A stretch of DNA of 63,489 nucleotides, from assembly GCA_004078665.1 (NCBI GenBank), contig SCFO01000010.1, positions 1 to 63,489 of the forward strand, written 5' to 3'. Source of the stretch: Halobacillus fulvus. Lineage in GTDB: Bacteria; Bacillota; Bacilli; Bacillales; Halobacillaceae. A model generated the notes under the pieces. That model searched no databases, was not told the DNA's origin, and worked only from the letters and a program-made list of their open reading frames with translations. Positions 30,491-42,310 of the stretch are shown here, in pieces. Both the position numbers and the translations under genes were made by a program. The stretch's first letter is position 1, and each line of letters begins with the position of its first letter.

Positions 30491-32569
30491 TTATTGGCCA
30501 GCATTTTTCTTGATGATTTCTTCAGAAATGCTCTTCGGTACTTCTTCGTAGTGATCGAAGTGCATCGTGTACGTTCCGCGACCTTGCGTGTTGGAACGTA
30601 GGGCAGTTGCATACCCGAACATTTCAGAAAGTGGAACAAATGCTTTAACAACCTGCGCGGTACCACGAGTTTCCATACCTTCAACACGTCCACGACGGGA
30701 AGTTACGTCACCCATGATGTCACCCATGTATTCCTCAGGAATAACAACTTCTACTTTCATCATTGGTTCAAGTAGAACTGGTTTACATTTGTTCTTCGCC
30801 TCTTTAAGTGCCATGGATGCGGCAACTTTAAAGGCCATTTCGTTGGAGTCGACATCGTGGTAAGAACCATCGTAAAGTGTTGCCTTGATATCTACCATTG
30901 GGTAGCCTGCAAGAACACCGTTTTCCATGGATTCTTTGATTCCTTGCTCTACAGAAGGAATGTATTCACGTGGTACGACACCACCGACGATTTTGTTTAC
31001 GAATTCAAAGCCAGCGCCTTCTTCGTTAGGCTCGAACTCAACCCATACGTGACCGAATTGACCACGACCACCGGACTGACGTACGAACTTACCTTCAACT
31101 TGCGCGCTGCCACGGAATGTTTCGCGGTAAGCAACTTGAGGAGCACCGATGTTCGCTTCCACTTTGAACTCACGCTTCAGACGGTCAACGATGATGTCAA
31201 GGTGAAGCTCACCCATACCAGCGATGATCGTTTGACCAGTTTCCACGTTTGTTTCTGTTTGGAAAGTCGGATCCTCTTCAGCAAGTTTACCAAGCGCTAT
31301 AGACATTTTGTCTTGGTCTGCTTTAGATTTAGGTTCGATAGCTACAGAGATTACCGGCTCAGGGAATTCCATAGACTCAAGGATTACAAGGCTCTTCTCA
31401 TCACATAGAGTGTCACCAGTTCCTGTGTCTTTAAGTCCTACTGCACCAGCAATGTCTCCGGCATATACAGTGGAGATCTCTTCACGAGAGTTGGCGTGCA
31501 TTTGCAGGATACGACCTACACGCTCACGCTTATCTTTCGTAGAGTTCTTCACGTAAGAACCAGCATTAAGTGTACCAGAGTACACACGGAAGAATGTCAG
31601 TTTACCTACATAAGGGTCAGTCGCAACTTTAAACGCCAATGCAGAGAATGGCTCGTTGTCGTCTGGCTTACGGACAACCTCTTCTTCTGTTTGTGGAACG
31701 TGACCTTCGATTGGAGGTACATCTAATGGAGATGGAAGATAATCGATAACTCCATCAATTAGAAGCTGAACCCCTTTGTTCTTGAAGGCAGATCCACAGA
31801 ATACCGGGTAGAATTCAACACTTAGAGTTGCTGTACGAATGGCTACTTTAAGCTCATCGTTCGTGATTTCTTCACCCTCAAGGTATTTCATCATTAGATC
31901 TTCATCAAGCTCTGCTACAGCTTCTACAAGCTTCGCACGATACTCTTCAGCAAGATCTTTATGCTCATCAGGAATTTCACGCGCTTCTGCACGAGTTCCT
32001 AAATCGTCCATGTAGTAGTAAGCTTCCATCGTTACAAGGTCGATGATTCCTTCGAATTCATCTTCTGCACCGATTGGAAGTTGGACAGCTGCAGCATTTG
32101 CACCTAGGCGGTCTTTCAACGTACCTAAGGAGTAAATGAAGTCTGCGCCGATTTTATCCATCTTGTTGATGAATACGATACGTGGCACACCATAAGTTGT
32201 AGCTTGGCGCCAAACAGTTTCTGTTTGAGGCTCAACACCAGACTGAGCGTCAAGTACAGCTACGGAACCATCAAGAACACGAAGGGAACGTTCAACCTCA
32301 ACAGTGAAGTCTACGTGACCCGGAGTATCAATGATGTTGATACGGTGACCTTTCCATTGAGCAGTCGTCGCAGCGGAAGTGATTGTGATTCCGCGCTCCT
32401 GTTCCTGCTCCATCCAGTCCATTTGGGAAGCTCCTTCGTGAGTTTCACCAATTTTGTGGATACGTCCTGTGTAGAAAAGAATACGCTCTGTTGCTGTTGT
32501 TTTACCAGCATCAATGTGAGCCATAATCCCGATATTACGAGTCTTTTCCAAGGAGAACTCTCTAGGCAT
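30491..32569 (-). CDS. fusA: Elongation factor G
   Basis: A 692-aa translocation GTPase. G motifs: [17 protein letters not shown] and [10 protein letters not shown]; domains II-V follow. It is in the classical rpsL-rpsG-fusA-tuf order. The length matches B. subtilis EF-G. Confidence 0.99.
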   Translation of the reverse strand: MPREFSLEKTRNIGIMAHIDAGKTTATERILFYTGRIHKIGETHEGASQMDWMEQEQERGITITSAATTAQWKGHRINIIDTPGHVDFTVEVERSLRVLDGSVAVLDAQSGVEPQTETVWRQATTYGVPRIVFINKMDKIGADFIYSLGTLKDRLGANAAAVQLPIGAEDEFEGIIDLVTMEAYYYMDDLGTRAEAREIPDEHKDLAEEYRAKLVEAVAELDEDLMMKYLEGEEITNDELKVAIRTATLSVEFYPVFCGSAFKNKGVQLLIDGVIDYLPSPLDVPPIEGHVPQTEEEVVRKPDDNEPFSALAFKVATDPYVGKLTFFRVYSGTLNAGSYVKNSTKDKRERVGRILQMHANSREEISTVYAGDIAGAVGLKDTGTGDTLCDEKSLVILESMEFPEPVISVAIEPKSKADQDKMSIALGKLAEEDPTFQTETNVETGQTIIAGMGELHLDIIVDRLKREFKVEANIGAPQVAYRETFRGSAQVEGKFVRQSGGRGQFGHVWVEFEPNEEGAGFEFVNKIVGGVVPREYIPSVEQGIKESMENGVLAGYPMVDIKATLYDGSYHDVDSNEMAFKVAASMALKEAKNKCKPVLLEPMMKVEVVIPEEYMGDIMGDVTSRRGRVEGMETRGTAQVVKAFVPLSEMFGYATALRSNTQGRGTYTMHFDHYEEVPKSISEEIIKKNAGQ

Positions 32570-32611
32570 GAATTTTTCTCCTTCCTGAATGAAAGTTTAT
32601 TTGGTTGATGA

Positions 32612-33082
32612 TTACCAACGATAGTGAGCGAATGCTTTGTTTGCTTCCGCCATCTTGTGCATCTCTTCACGACGCTTAACTGCAGCACCTGTGTTATTCC
32701 CTGCATCAAGAATTTCGTTAGCTAGGCGCTCTTCCATTGTTTTCTCTCCGCGAAGACGCGCATAGTTAACAATGAAACGCAAACCAAGAGCTTGACGACG
32801 CTCTGGACGAACTTCAACTGGTACCTGGTAGTTGGAACCACCAACGCGGCGAGCGCGTACTTCCAATACAGGCATTACGTTTTTCATCGCTTGGTCGAAA
32901 GTTTCCATTGCATCGTTTCCGCTACGCTCTTGAACAAGTTCAAAAGCTTTATAAAGAATCTTTTGAGCTTTTCCGCGCTGTCCGTCAACCATGATTTGGT
33001 TGATCAAACGAGTCACAAGCTTAGAGTTATAAATCGGATCTGGTAACACATCACGTTTAGCTACTGGACCTTTACGTGGCAT
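32612..33082 (-). CDS. rpsG: 30S ribosomal protein S7
   Basis: A 156-aa uS7 protein ([37 protein letters not shown]). It nucleates the 30S head. S7 can be an autorepressor of the str operon in E. coli; no such site was identified here. Confidence 0.98.
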   Translation of the reverse strand: MPRKGPVAKRDVLPDPIYNSKLVTRLINQIMVDGQRGKAQKILYKAFELVQERSGNDAMETFDQAMKNVMPVLEVRARRVGGSNYQVPVEVRPERRQALGLRFIVNYARLRGEKTMEERLANEILDAGNNTGAAVKRREEMHKMAEANKAFAHYRW

Positions 33083-33135
33083 ATGTTTCCCTCCTTCCCG
33101 TTTTTAATCAAATTTAAGCGATATTTTCATACCGT

Positions 33136-33555
33136 TTATTTTTTGGCTTTAGGTTTTTTCGTACCGTATTTAGAACGGCCTTGCATACGTCCATCAACGC
33201 TTGCAGTGTCAAGAGCACCACGTACGATGTGATAACGTACACCCGGTAAGTCTTTAACTTTACCGCCACGGATTAGTACAACACTGTGTTCTTGAAGGTT
33301 GTGGCCGATTCCAGGAATGTAGGCGTTAACCTCAAGTTGGTTTGTAAGACGAACACGAGCATACTTACGTAGTGCGGAGTTCGGCTTCTTAGGTGTCATA
33401 GTACCAACACGTGTACAAACGCCACGTTTTTGTGGAGCAGACTGATCTGTCATACGCTTTTTATAGCTGTTATAGCCTTTGTTCAAAGCTGGAGAGTTAG
33501 ACTTTCTTGTCTTGCTCACGCGACCTTTACGTACCAATTGGTTAATAGTAGGCAT
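33136..33555 (-). CDS. rpsL: 30S ribosomal protein S12
   Basis: A 139-aa uS12 protein ([47 protein letters not shown]). The Lys residues of [11 protein letters not shown] and GRVKDLPG-type loop are where streptomycin resistance arises in other species; here both carry the wild-type Lys. The start at 33555 follows the family; 14 upstream in-frame codons are leader. Confidence 0.98.
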   Translation of the reverse strand: MPTINQLVRKGRVSKTRKSNSPALNKGYNSYKKRMTDQSAPQKRGVCTRVGTMTPKKPNSALRKYARVRLTNQLEVNAYIPGIGHNLQEHSVVLIRGGKVKDLPGVRYHIVRGALDTASVDGRMQGRSKYGTKKPKAKK

Positions 33556-33653
33556 GTTTGATATCCTCCCTTCTCTCACTTTTTTAATACCACACATCCA
33601 GGTGGTTCATAAAAAGGCAAAAAACAAAGCTTTCGCGATTGACCGCCAAAACT

Positions 33654-33905
33654 TTATTGCTTTATAGCTACTGTAGCAGCTCCTACATCAATGCCGCAGG
33701 ATTCACCTAATTCCTTCATGGAAGGAACGGTTGTATGCGGTATGTCCAGCTGCTTAGCCATCTGGACTACTTTTGCCGTCATCGACTGATCAGCATCGTC
33801 AGCCGTTATGACCTCATGCACTTCACCATTTTTCATGGCTTTCAGTGTCTGTTTGGTCCCAATTATTACTTGTGATTTAGCCTGTGCTACTTTTTCATAA
33901 GACAT
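33654..33905 (-). CDS. rplGB: L7Ae-family ribosomal protein (RplGB/YbxF)
   Basis: An 83-aa kink-turn RNA-binding protein of the L7Ae/L30e/S12e family ([39 protein letters not shown]). B. subtilis YbxF binds K-turn RNA and associates with ribosomes. The ATG at 33905 lies 11 nt after GGAGG; an in-frame ATG nine bases upstream is too close to it. It is first in the str operon, behind a promoter set in a perfect inverted repeat. Confidence 0.92.
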   Translation of the reverse strand: MSYEKVAQAKSQVIIGTKQTLKAMKNGEVHEVITADDADQSMTAKVVQMAKQLDIPHTTVPSMKELGESCGIDVGAATVAIKQ

Positions 33906-33954
33906 TGTTAGCATATCCTCCAAAGTAACAAGGATAAATGGAAGCACCTTGATT

Positions 33955-33983
33955 ATATTATCACTACCCAAAATGCATGTCAA
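33955..33983 (-). promoter_or_regulatory. Sigma-A promoter of rplGB-rpsL-rpsG-fusA
   Basis: The minus strand reads TTGACA (33978-33983), 17 nt, and TAATAT (33955-33960). The -35 is a perfect consensus, and the -10 is 50 bp upstream of the rplGB ATG. Its -35 lies in the loop of the inverted repeat at 33963-33999. Confidence 0.75.
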
Positions 33984-33999
33984 CTGCATTTTGGGTAGT
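33963..33999. promoter_or_regulatory. Perfect 15-bp inverted repeat over the rplGB promoter
   Basis: ACTACCCAAAATGCA (33963-33977) and TGCATTTTGGGTAGT (33985-33999) are perfectly complementary around a 7-bp loop that contains the -35 TTGACA. Only the plus strand has a following T run; in the rpoC-to-rplGB direction the stem is followed by GATAATATAATC, so it is a poor terminator for rpoC. A DNA operator, or a terminator of antisense RNA, is possible. Confidence 0.6.
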
Positions 34000-34087
34000 T
34001 TTTATAATCTTTGCCTTTCCCATGATTACCATGGGGAATCCGGCGGCTTCCATATCATTTACCCTTAGTTAACCTGAATCTATTTTG

Positions 34088-37000
34088 TTACGGCTGAATG
34101 ATTTCTTCCGGCTGCTCTGTGGACGCTTGGTCACCTTCTGTTTTTGCTTGGATCTTGCGGTAACGAGTCATACCCGTACCAGCTGGAACAAGCTTACCGA
34201 TGATGACATTCTCTTTCAGTCCAAGCAACTCATCACGCTTACCTTTGATTGCAGCATCTGTCAGGACACGAGTCGTCTCCTGGAAGGAAGCTGCGGAAAG
34301 GAAGCTGTCTGTTTCAAGAGATGCTTTCGTAATACCGAGGATGACTGGACGACCGACTGCCGGCTGTCCACCTTCCATAAGGGCTTTCTGGTTCGCTTCC
34401 TTGAACTGGTGAATCTCAAGAAGTGAACCTGGAAGAACATCAGTATCTCCAGAGTCTAGGACACGGACTTTACGTAGCATTTGGCGTACCATAACCTCGA
34501 CGTGTTTGTCGGAGATTTCTACACCTTGCATACGATATACTTTTTGAACTTCCTTCAGAAGGTATTGCTGTACACCATCAAGGCCTTTGACCGTCAAGAG
34601 TTCTTTCGGATCAATAGAACCTTCCGTCAGTGCAGATCCTGATACGACTTCATCGCCTACAGAAACTTTCAGACGGGCACCATAAGGAGCGGTGTATGAG
34701 CGGGCTTCGACAGCGCCTTGGATGACGATTTCCTGCTTCTCTTTCACTTCATTGATTTCATGAACCGTACCGTCGATTTCGGTGATGACCGCTTGACCTT
34801 TCGGATTACGAGCTTCAACGATTTCTTGGATACGTGGAAGACCTTGTGTGATATCGTCTCCAGCTACCCCACCTGTGTGGAAGGTACGCATTGTAAGCTG
34901 TGTACCCGGCTCACCGATGGATTGAGCGGCGATGATTCCGACAGCTTCTCCAACTTCTACTTCGTCACCTGTTGCAAGGTTACGACCGTAACACTTCTTA
35001 CATACACCATGCTTCGTGTTACAAGTGAAGGCTGTACGGATCACGACTTTTTCAATACCGGATTCTACGATTTCTTTTGCTGTATCTTCATAAATGACTT
35101 CGTTGCGATCAACAAGTACATCACCTGTTTCAGGATGCACAACCTTCTGGAAGGCCGTACGACCAATCAGACGGTCAATCAGCGGCTCAATGACTTCGTT
35201 ACCTTCTGTCAGAGATTGAACCGGAAGTCCTCTGTCTGTTCCACAATCGTCTTCACGAACGATAACGTCTTGTGCAACATCTACTAGACGACGAGTCAGG
35301 TAACCTGAGTCGGCTGTCTTAAGGGCCGTATCGGCAAGACCTTTACGGGCACCGTGTGTGGAGATGAAGTACTCGAGTACTGTCAGACCTTCACGGAAAC
35401 TGGACTTGATCGGTAGTTCGATGATTCGACCAGCCGGGTTGGCCATCAGACCACGCATACCAGCTAACTGTGTAAAGTTAGATGCGTTACCACGGGCACC
35501 TGAATCACTCATCATGAAGATCGGGTTGGTTGGATCAAGGGACTTCATCAGACGGTTCTGAATATCGTCCTTCGCTGCCGACCAGATTTCAATGACGCGA
35601 TCATAGCGTTCTTCTTCCGTGATTAAACCACGGCGGAACTGTTTGAGAACTTTATCGACTTTCGTCTGCGCTTCATCAAGAATCTCCTGTTTCTCAGGAA
35701 GTACGACGACGTCGGATACACCGACCGTAATACCGGCTTTCGTTGAATAAGCGAAGCCAAGATCCTTCATGCGGTCAAGCATTTTGGACGTTTCGCTGAT
35801 AGAGAAACGTTTAAAGACTTCCGCGATGATGTCTCCAAGAATGCCTTTCTTGAACGGAGATACTTCTTCGCGTTCTTTCAGTTCATCCTTGATGTTGGCA
35901 CCTTTTTCAACAAAGTATTGATCAGGTGTTTTCACTTCAAGGTTTTCCTGAGTCGGTTCATTGATATATGGGAAAGAGTTCGGCAGCATTTCGTTGAAGA
36001 TCAACTTCCCTACTGTTGTCAGTAGAAGCTGCTGGTTCTGCTCTTCCGTAAATGTTTCATTGTTTAAGGAATTGGCTTGAACAGCTACACGTGTGTGCAG
36101 GTGGACATAACCATTCTGGTAAGCCATCAAGGCTTCGTTCAAGTCTTTGAAGACCATCCCTTCGCCAACAGCACCTGTGCGCTCAAGTGTCAGGTAATAG
36201 TTACCTAGTACCATATCCTGAGACGGTGTTACGACTGGTTTACCATCCTTAGGGTTCAAGATGTTCTGTGCAGCAAGCATCAGAATACGAGCTTCTGCCT
36301 GCGCTTCAGAAGATAACGGTACGTGAACGGCCATTTGGTCACCGTCAAAGTCGGCGTTATAGGCTGTACATACAAGCGGGTGAAGACGAATCGCACGACC
36401 TTCAACAAGCGTCGGCTCGAACGCCTGGATTCCTAGACGGTGCAACGTTGGTGCACGGTTCAATAGAACAGGGTGTTCTTTGATGACGTCTTCGAGAACG
36501 TCCCACACTTCATCGTGGACACGCTCGATTTTACGCTTCGCAGACTTGATGTTGTGAGCAAGGCCACGGGATACAAGCTCTTTCATAACAAATGGCTTGA
36601 ATAGTTCAAGCGCCATCTCTTTCGGCAATCCACACTGATACATCTTCAAGGACGGACCTACAACGATAACGGAACGACCAGAATAGTCGACACGTTTACC
36701 AAGAAGGTTCTGACGGAAACGTCCTTGCTTACCTTTCAGCATGTGTGACAAGGACTTCAATGGACGGTTTCCTGGTCCAGTGACCGGGCGACCGCGACGT
36801 CCGTTGTCAATCAAGGCATCTACAGCTTCCTGAAGCATACGTTTCTCGTTTTGAACGATGATCGTCGGTGCTCCAAGGTCGAGTAGACGCTTCAGACGGT
36901 TGTTACGGTTAATGACACGGCGGTATAGATCATTCAGGTCGGATGTCGCAAAACGTCCACCATCAAGCTGTACCATTGGACGAAGTTCAGGAGGGATGAC

Positions 37001-37696
37001 CGGAAGTACATCCAAGATCATCCAGGAAGGATCGTTTCCTGAGTTACGGAATGATTCCAACACTTCAAGACGCTTGATCGCACGTGTACGACGCTGTCCT
37101 TGAGCTGTTTTCAATTCTTCTCTCAGAGTTTCCACTTCTCCGTCAAGGTCGATATCATAAAGCAGTTTACGGATCGCTTCTGCACCCATTGCTGCCTGGA
37201 AGCCTTGACCGAACTTCTCACGGTAAGAACGGTATTCTTTTTCAGAAAGAAGCTGTTTTCTTTCAAGAGCTGTTTCACCTGGGTCCGTTACAATATAGGC
37301 TGCGAAGTAAATGACTTCTTCCAACGCCCTAGGGGACATATCAAGAACAAGTCCCATACGGCTCGGAATGCCTTTGAAGTACCAGATGTGAGACACAGGG
37401 GCAGCTAATTCAAGGTGTCCCATGCGCTCACGACGTACTTTCGCCTTCGTTACTTCAACACCACAGCGGTCACAAACGACGCCCTTATAGCGGACGCGTT
37501 TGTATTTCCCACAGTGACATTCCCAGTCCTTTTGTGGACCGAAGATTCTCTCACAGAATAGACCGTCTTTTTCCGGTTTCAACGTACGATAGTTAATGGT
37601 TTCCGGCTTCTTCACTTCACCGTAGGACCAAGAGCGAATCTTGTCCGGTGATGCTAAACCGATTTTCATATACTCAAAGTTATTTACATCTAGCAA
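34088..37696 (-). CDS. rpoC: RNA polymerase beta' subunit
   Basis: A 1202-aa subunit. The N-terminal zinc-binding motif is [20 protein letters not shown]. The catalytic Mg site is [15 protein letters not shown]; the bridge and trigger helices follow ([16 protein letters not shown]), and a second Cys set is [13 protein letters not shown]. The start is TTG at 37696, with GGGAGG upstream, which matches the family N-terminus [10 protein letters not shown]. Follows rpoB by 76 bp. Confidence 0.98.
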   Translation of the reverse strand: MLDVNNFEYMKIGLASPDKIRSWSYGEVKKPETINYRTLKPEKDGLFCERIFGPQKDWECHCGKYKRVRYKGVVCDRCGVEVTKAKVRRERMGHLELAAPVSHIWYFKGIPSRMGLVLDMSPRALEEVIYFAAYIVTDPGETALERKQLLSEKEYRSYREKFGQGFQAAMGAEAIRKLLYDIDLDGEVETLREELKTAQGQRRTRAIKRLEVLESFRNSGNDPSWMILDVLPVIPPELRPMVQLDGGRFATSDLNDLYRRVINRNNRLKRLLDLGAPTIIVQNEKRMLQEAVDALIDNGRRGRPVTGPGNRPLKSLSHMLKGKQGRFRQNLLGKRVDYSGRSVIVVGPSLKMYQCGLPKEMALELFKPFVMKELVSRGLAHNIKSAKRKIERVHDEVWDVLEDVIKEHPVLLNRAPTLHRLGIQAFEPTLVEGRAIRLHPLVCTAYNADFDGDQMAVHVPLSSEAQAEARILMLAAQNILNPKDGKPVVTPSQDMVLGNYYLTLERTGAVGEGMVFKDLNEALMAYQNGYVHLHTRVAVQANSLNNETFTEEQNQQLLLTTVGKLIFNEMLPNSFPYINEPTQENLEVKTPDQYFVEKGANIKDELKEREEVSPFKKGILGDIIAEVFKRFSISETSKMLDRMKDLGFAYSTKAGITVGVSDVVVLPEKQEILDEAQTKVDKVLKQFRRGLITEEERYDRVIEIWSAAKDDIQNRLMKSLDPTNPIFMMSDSGARGNASNFTQLAGMRGLMANPAGRIIELPIKSSFREGLTVLEYFISTHGARKGLADTALKTADSGYLTRRLVDVAQDVIVREDDCGTDRGLPVQSLTEGNEVIEPLIDRLIGRTAFQKVVHPETGDVLVDRNEVIYEDTAKEIVESGIEKVVIRTAFTCNTKHGVCKKCYGRNLATGDEVEVGEAVGIIAAQSIGEPGTQLTMRTFHTGGVAGDDITQGLPRIQEIVEARNPKGQAVITEIDGTVHEINEVKEKQEIVIQGAVEARSYTAPYGARLKVSVGDEVVSGSALTEGSIDPKELLTVKGLDGVQQYLLKEVQKVYRMQGVEISDKHVEVMVRQMLRKVRVLDSGDTDVLPGSLLEIHQFKEANQKALMEGGQPAVGRPVILGITKASLETDSFLSAASFQETTRVLTDAAIKGKRDELLGLKENVIIGKLVPAGTGMTRYRKIQAKTEGDQASTEQPEEIIQP

Positions 37697-37772
37697 GGGG
37701 CCTACCTCCCTTTCAGTCTCCAGGTTTTACCCTAAGCTTAGAACACGTTTGTTTTCAAAAGAGTTCTAATGA

Positions 37773-40700
37773 TTAATCATCAAGATTTAGATTCTCGGAT
37801 TCTTTCGTCTGATCTTCTTCGATATCACGCATTTCAATTTCCTGTTCATCACCAGATAGAATCTTCACGTCCATACCAAGACTTTGAAGTTCTTTGATCA
37901 GAACCTTGAAGGATTCCGGTACGCCTGGTTCAGGAACGTTATCCCCTTTGACGATCGCTTCGTATGTCTTCACACGACCGACGACGTCATCGGATTTAAC
38001 CGTCAGGATCTCTTGAAGGGTGTAAGCAGCACCGTATGCTTCAAGTGCCCATACCTCCATCTCACCGAAACGCTGACCACCGAACTGAGCTTTACCTCCG
38101 AGCGGTTGTTGCGTAACGAGGGAATAAGGTCCTGTAGAACGTGCGTGCAATTTATCATCAACCATGTGAGCAAGTTTGATCATATACATGACCCCTACAG
38201 ACACACGGTTATCGAATGGTTCACCTGTACGTCCATCATAAAGGATCGTCTTGGCATCACGGGACATGCCGGCTTCTTCAAGTGTTTCCCATACGTCTTC
38301 CTCACGGGCACCATCAAATACTGGTGTCGCTACTTTTTCACCAAGTAGACGAGCAGCCATTCCAAGGTGCAGTTCAAGAACTTGTCCAATGTTCATACGT
38401 GATGGTACACCTAGTGGGTTCAACATGATATCTACCGGAGTTCCGTCTGGAAGGAACGGCATATCTTCTTCCGGAAGAATCTTGGAAATAACACCTTTGT
38501 TACCGTGACGTCCGGCCATCTTATCCCCTTCAGAAATCTTACGCTTCTGAACGATATAAACGCGGATTAGCTGGTTCACTCCTGGCGGAAGCTCATCGCC
38601 ATCTTCGCGGTTGAAGATTTTCACATCAAGGACGATTCCGCCTGCTCCGTGTGGTACACGCAAGGATGTGTCACGGACTTCACGAGCTTTTTCACCGAAG
38701 ATTGCGTGAAGCAGACGCTCTTCTGCAGATAGTTCTGTTACTCCTTTTGGTGTAACTTTACCGACGAGAAGGTCTCCATCACTTACTTCTGCCCCGACGC
38801 GGATGATTCCACGCTCATCAAGGTCACGAAGCGCATCTTCCCCGACGTTCGGGATATCGCGTGTGATTTCTTCTGGTCCTAGCTTCGTATCACGAGCTTC
38901 TGATTCATATTCTTCAATATGAATGGATGTGTACACATCATCTTTGACAAGACGTTCGCTCATGATGATCGCATCCTCGTAGTTGTAACCATCCCATGTC
39001 ATGAAGGCAACAAGCGGGTTCTGACCAAGAGCCAATTCACCCATGTCCATAGATGGACCATCAGCAAGGATTTCACCTTTAGTGACACGGTCATCTTTGG
39101 CAACGATCGGACGCTGGTTGTAGCAGCTTCCTTGGTTGGAACGGATGAACTTCTGCAGACGGTAACGATCAAGGTCACCTTCTACTTCTTTTCCGTCCAC
39201 TTCAGAAATGCGGCGTACAAAGATTTCTTTCGCTTCAACACGCTCCACGATTCCTTCGTGGCGGCAGATGACAGCAGCACCTGAGTCTTTACCAGAAACG
39301 TACTCCATGCCTGTTCCGACAATTGGAGCATCCGGCTTAAGCAATGGTACCGCTTGACGTTGCATGTTCGCACCCATCAGGGAACGGTTGGAGTCATCGT
39401 TCTCAAGGAATGGAATACATGCCGTCGCAGCAGAGACAACCTGCTTCGGAGATACGTCCATGTAGTCAAGACGCTCGCGGTCGACGACTGTGTTCTCCCC
39501 ACGGAAACGGGCAATTACTTCCTCGTCCATGAAGGCACCATCTTCGCCAAGCTTCGCGTTCGCCTGTGCGACAACATAGTTATCTTCCTCATCAGCTGTC
39601 AGATAATCGATCTGATCCGTTACTTTATTTGTATCTGGATCAACACGACGGTAAGGCGTTTCGATGAAACCGAACTCGTTGACTTTCGCGTAGGAAGACA
39701 AGGAGTTGATCAAACCGATGTTCGGACCTTCAGGCGTTTCGATCGGACACATACGACCATAGTGGGAATAGTGAACGTCACGAACTTCGAATCCAGCACG
39801 CTCACGAGTCAAACCACCTGGCCCTAATGCAGATAGACGACGTTTGTGCGTCAATTCTGCGAGCGGGTTCGTTTGGTCCATGAACTGTGAAAGCTGGGAG
39901 CTTCCGAAGAACTCTTTAATCGACGCAATCACTGGTCGAATGTTGATCAGCTGTTGTGGTGTGATCGATGACGTATCCTGAATGGACATACGCTCACGAA
40001 CGACACGCTCCATACGGGATAAACCGATACGGAATTGGTTTTGCAAAAGCTCACCTACAGAACGAAGACGACGGTTACCTAAGTGGTCAATATCGTCTGT
40101 TCCACCTACATTGTGAAGCAAGTTGAAGAAATAGCTGATCGATGAAAGGATATCGGCAGGCGTAATGTTTTTCACATCACGGTCGATGTTCGCATTCCCG
40201 ATAACGTTAATGGAACGTTCTCCTTCAGGATCGGTCGGGTCAACGATTTTTACAGACTGGACACGGATCGGATCCTCCAGCACACCGTCAACCGGGTCAA
40301 GTGACTGTTCGCTAAGATTTCTTTCCTCGTTATCGAAATGAGGAATCAACTTGTTCAGCAAGCGGCGATCGATTTTGTCCCCTTTTTCTCCTAGAACTTC
40401 TCCAGTTTCTTCATCTACTAGAGTTTCTGCAAGAGTCTGGTTGAACAAACGATCTTTAATATGAAGCTTTTTGTTCATTTTATAACGACCGACACGCGCT
40501 AAATCATAACGCTTCGGATCGAAGAAACGGGAAACAAGCAAGCTTTTCGCGTTTTCTACTGTAGGCGGCTCTCCTGGACGAAGGCGCTCGTAGATTTCAA
40601 GCAACGCTTTCTCGCTATTCTCTGTATTATCTTTCTCTAACGTGTTCTTCAGGTATTCGTTGTCCCCGATCAGGTCAATGATCTCCTGATCCGTTCCAAA

Positions 40701-41300
40701 ACCTAAAGCACGAAGTAGAACGGTAATCGGAAGCTTACGAGTACGGTCGATACGGACGTGTACAACATCCTTCGCATCCGTCTCGAACTCAAGCCATGCA
40801 CCGCGGTTCGGGATTACCGTTGCGGTATAGCCTTTCTTACCGTTTTTATCAATCTTTTTATTGAAATAGACACTTGGAGAGCGAACAAGCTGAGATACGA
40901 TAACACGTTCTGCACCATTAATAATGAAGGTACCTGTGTCCGTCATCAGCGGGAAATCACCCATGAATACTTCTTGCTCTTTCACTTCGCCTGTCTCATT
41001 ATTTAAGAGACGGACTTTCACACGAAGCGGTGCATTGTACGTTACATCGCGATCTTTTGACTCATCCACTGGATACTTTGGTTCGCCAAGGCTGTAGTCT
41101 ACAAATTCAAGTGATAGATTACCTGTGAAATCTTCAATAGGAGAAATATCCTGGAACATTTCTTTCAAACCTTCTTCTAAGAACCAATCATAGGAAGCAG
41201 TTTGAATTTCGATTAAGTTTGGCAATTCTAAGACTTCACTGATACGTGCATAACTTCTACGCTGGCGGTGTCGTCCATATTGAACTAGTTGACCTGTCAA
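37773..41300 (-). CDS. rpoB: RNA polymerase beta subunit
   Basis: A 1175-aa subunit. The rifampicin pocket region [19 protein letters not shown] and [20 protein letters not shown] are wild type. The C-terminus is acidic and about 20-30 residues shorter than in B. subtilis. I use TTG at 41300 (first residues [19 protein letters not shown]), 8 nt after GAGGGG; the in-frame GTG at 41309 overlaps that site. It lies behind a 290-nt structured leader with its own promoter. Confidence 0.97.
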   Translation of the reverse strand: MTGQLVQYGRHRQRRSYARISEVLELPNLIEIQTASYDWFLEEGLKEMFQDISPIEDFTGNLSLEFVDYSLGEPKYPVDESKDRDVTYNAPLRVKVRLLNNETGEVKEQEVFMGDFPLMTDTGTFIINGAERVIVSQLVRSPSVYFNKKIDKNGKKGYTATVIPNRGAWLEFETDAKDVVHVRIDRTRKLPITVLLRALGFGTDQEIIDLIGDNEYLKNTLEKDNTENSEKALLEIYERLRPGEPPTVENAKSLLVSRFFDPKRYDLARVGRYKMNKKLHIKDRLFNQTLAETLVDEETGEVLGEKGDKIDRRLLNKLIPHFDNEERNLSEQSLDPVDGVLEDPIRVQSVKIVDPTDPEGERSINVIGNANIDRDVKNITPADILSSISYFFNLLHNVGGTDDIDHLGNRRLRSVGELLQNQFRIGLSRMERVVRERMSIQDTSSITPQQLINIRPVIASIKEFFGSSQLSQFMDQTNPLAELTHKRRLSALGPGGLTRERAGFEVRDVHYSHYGRMCPIETPEGPNIGLINSLSSYAKVNEFGFIETPYRRVDPDTNKVTDQIDYLTADEEDNYVVAQANAKLGEDGAFMDEEVIARFRGENTVVDRERLDYMDVSPKQVVSAATACIPFLENDDSNRSLMGANMQRQAVPLLKPDAPIVGTGMEYVSGKDSGAAVICRHEGIVERVEAKEIFVRRISEVDGKEVEGDLDRYRLQKFIRSNQGSCYNQRPIVAKDDRVTKGEILADGPSMDMGELALGQNPLVAFMTWDGYNYEDAIIMSERLVKDDVYTSIHIEEYESEARDTKLGPEEITRDIPNVGEDALRDLDERGIIRVGAEVSDGDLLVGKVTPKGVTELSAEERLLHAIFGEKAREVRDTSLRVPHGAGGIVLDVKIFNREDGDELPPGVNQLIRVYIVQKRKISEGDKMAGRHGNKGVISKILPEEDMPFLPDGTPVDIMLNPLGVPSRMNIGQVLELHLGMAARLLGEKVATPVFDGAREEDVWETLEEAGMSRDAKTILYDGRTGEPFDNRVSVGVMYMIKLAHMVDDKLHARSTGPYSLVTQQPLGGKAQFGGQRFGEMEVWALEAYGAAYTLQEILTVKSDDVVGRVKTYEAIVKGDNVPEPGVPESFKVLIKELQSLGMDVKILSGDEQEIEMRDIEEDQTKESENLNLDD

Positions 41301-41334
41301 CTGATTCACCCCTCAAATCAAGCATTTTAATAAC

Positions 41335-41365
41335 GAAAAAAGGGTCCGACATAGACATGCCGAAC
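41335..41365 (-). terminator. Terminator-like hairpin just before rpoB
   Basis: On the minus strand GTTCGGCAT pairs with ATGTCGGAC (two G-U pairs) around GTCT, then CC and TTTTTT. It ends 35 nt before the rpoB start, so read-through or control is needed for rpoBC expression. Confidence 0.5.
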
Positions 41366-41454
41366 AGGCTTGCGGTTGATCTTACCACAAGCACTATTTC
41401 AAACATTCGCCTATTTGGCGAATGGTATTTCTTCATTTCTCTCTAACGTTAGAC

Positions 41455-41485
41455 AAAAAAGAAAAAGGGTTTTTCTATAAAAACC
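41455..41485 (-). terminator. Terminator-like hairpin, promoter-proximal in the rpoB leader
   Basis: On the minus strand GGTTTTT pairs with AAAAACC around 4 nt, then C, TTTTT, C and TTTTTT. The stem is short and AT-rich, so it is probably weak or conditional. Confidence 0.45.
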
Positions 41486-41592
41486 GCATTTACTTTACGT
41501 GTTCGATTTTACCATTCTAACCGTCTATAACTTTTTTATACGTAATCTATAAAAAAAGACTTGACAAGCGATAGACATATTGGCATTTTTCA

Positions 41593-41621
41593 ATATTAGC
41601 ACAACCCGTCAAGCTAGTCAA
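41593..41621 (-). promoter_or_regulatory. Sigma-A promoter of rpoB-rpoC
   Basis: The minus strand reads TTGACT (41616-41621), 17 nt, and TAATAT (41593-41598). The -35 lies within the last codons of the upstream methyltransferase gene. Confidence 0.65.
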
Positions 41622-42219
41622 CCTTTTTCGCTCTAAAAATATAGTAGCCTTTACTCTTTGACGCAACGTCGACGTGACTGAACAACTCTTCCATTTTACG
41701 CTTCGCAGATGGTGCTCCCTGCTTCTTTTGAATGACAACCCACAGCTCACCCTGGTCCATAAGAGCTTCCGCGGCTTCTTCAAACATTGCATGAACGACT
41801 TCTTTCCCCGCACGGATCGGAGGATTCGTCAAAATTGCTGAAAAGGTATGACCATCAAGACCTTGTAAACGATCACTCTCTTTGATCGTGACGTTCGATA
41901 CATGGTTTTGCTTCGCATTCTTTTCCGCTAGCGAAAGCGCCCGTTCGTTGACATCCACCATGATCACCTGGCGTTCCGGAAAACTTTTGGCGAGAGACAA
42001 TCCGATCGGTCCGTATCCGCAGCCGAGATCGAGAAGATCCCCTTGGACAGACGGTTCTTCGAACGCATCAATCAGGAGTCTTGAGCCGAAGTCGACTTCG
42101 CCTTTTGAAAAAACGGCATGATCTGTCGTGAATGTAAAAGGAAAGCCGCGCAGCTGAAAGGTCCAGCTTTTCTCTTCACTTTTGGCTGATGTTTGTTTCG
42201 AGTAATAATGTTCTGACAT
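41614..42219 (-). CDS. ybxB: RsmC-like class I SAM-dependent methyltransferase
   Basis: A 201-aa protein. The SAM-binding motif LLDLGCGYGPIGL is at about 62-74, the acidic MVDVNERAL loop follows, and the catalytic motif IV is TNPPIRAGK at 131-139. NPP proteins of this type methylate the N2 of guanine; E. coli RsmC modifies 16S G1207, and the B. subtilis ortholog is YbxB. It lies between rplL and rpoB, a conserved place in Bacilli. The rRNA target is inferred from family and context. Confidence 0.9.
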   Translation of the reverse strand: MSEHYYSKQTSAKSEEKSWTFQLRGFPFTFTTDHAVFSKGEVDFGSRLLIDAFEEPSVQGDLLDLGCGYGPIGLSLAKSFPERQVIMVDVNERALSLAEKNAKQNHVSNVTIKESDRLQGLDGHTFSAILTNPPIRAGKEVVHAMFEEAAEALMDQGELWVVIQKKQGAPSAKRKMEELFSHVDVASKSKGYYIFRAKKVD

Positions 42220-42261
42220 AAAACGAACACCTCGTTCATTCTTTTCGAAAACTGTTTATAA

Positions 42262-42295
42262 GCAAAAGAAAGCTCGCCGATTAACAGCGAGCTTT
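42262..42295 (-). terminator. Partial terminator after rplL
   Basis: On the minus strand AAAGCTCGC pairs with GCGAGCTTT around 9 nt, followed by CTTTTGC. The interrupted T run suggests partial termination, which would give less ybxB and rpoBC than L10/L12 mRNA. Confidence 0.7.
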
Positions 42296-42310
42296 ACTTG
42301 GAAAGTCCAA

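Larger units (their letters stand above)
41301..41592 (-). promoter_or_regulatory. Structured rpoB leader
   Basis: About 290 nt lie between the rpoB promoter and start. In the transcribed order there are: GGTTTTT/AAAAACC plus a T-rich run (41455-41485), CATTCGCC/GGCGAATG (41404-41424), GCTTGTGGT/ACCGCAAGC (41368-41392) and a 9-bp wobble-containing stem followed by six T (41335-41365). The first and last resemble intrinsic terminators. The layout suggests attenuation of rpoBC. Confidence 0.5.

Noticed and set aside
33963-33999. Intrinsic terminator for rpoC
   Set aside because: The T run is only on the plus strand; in the rpoC direction the stem is followed by GATAATATAATC.
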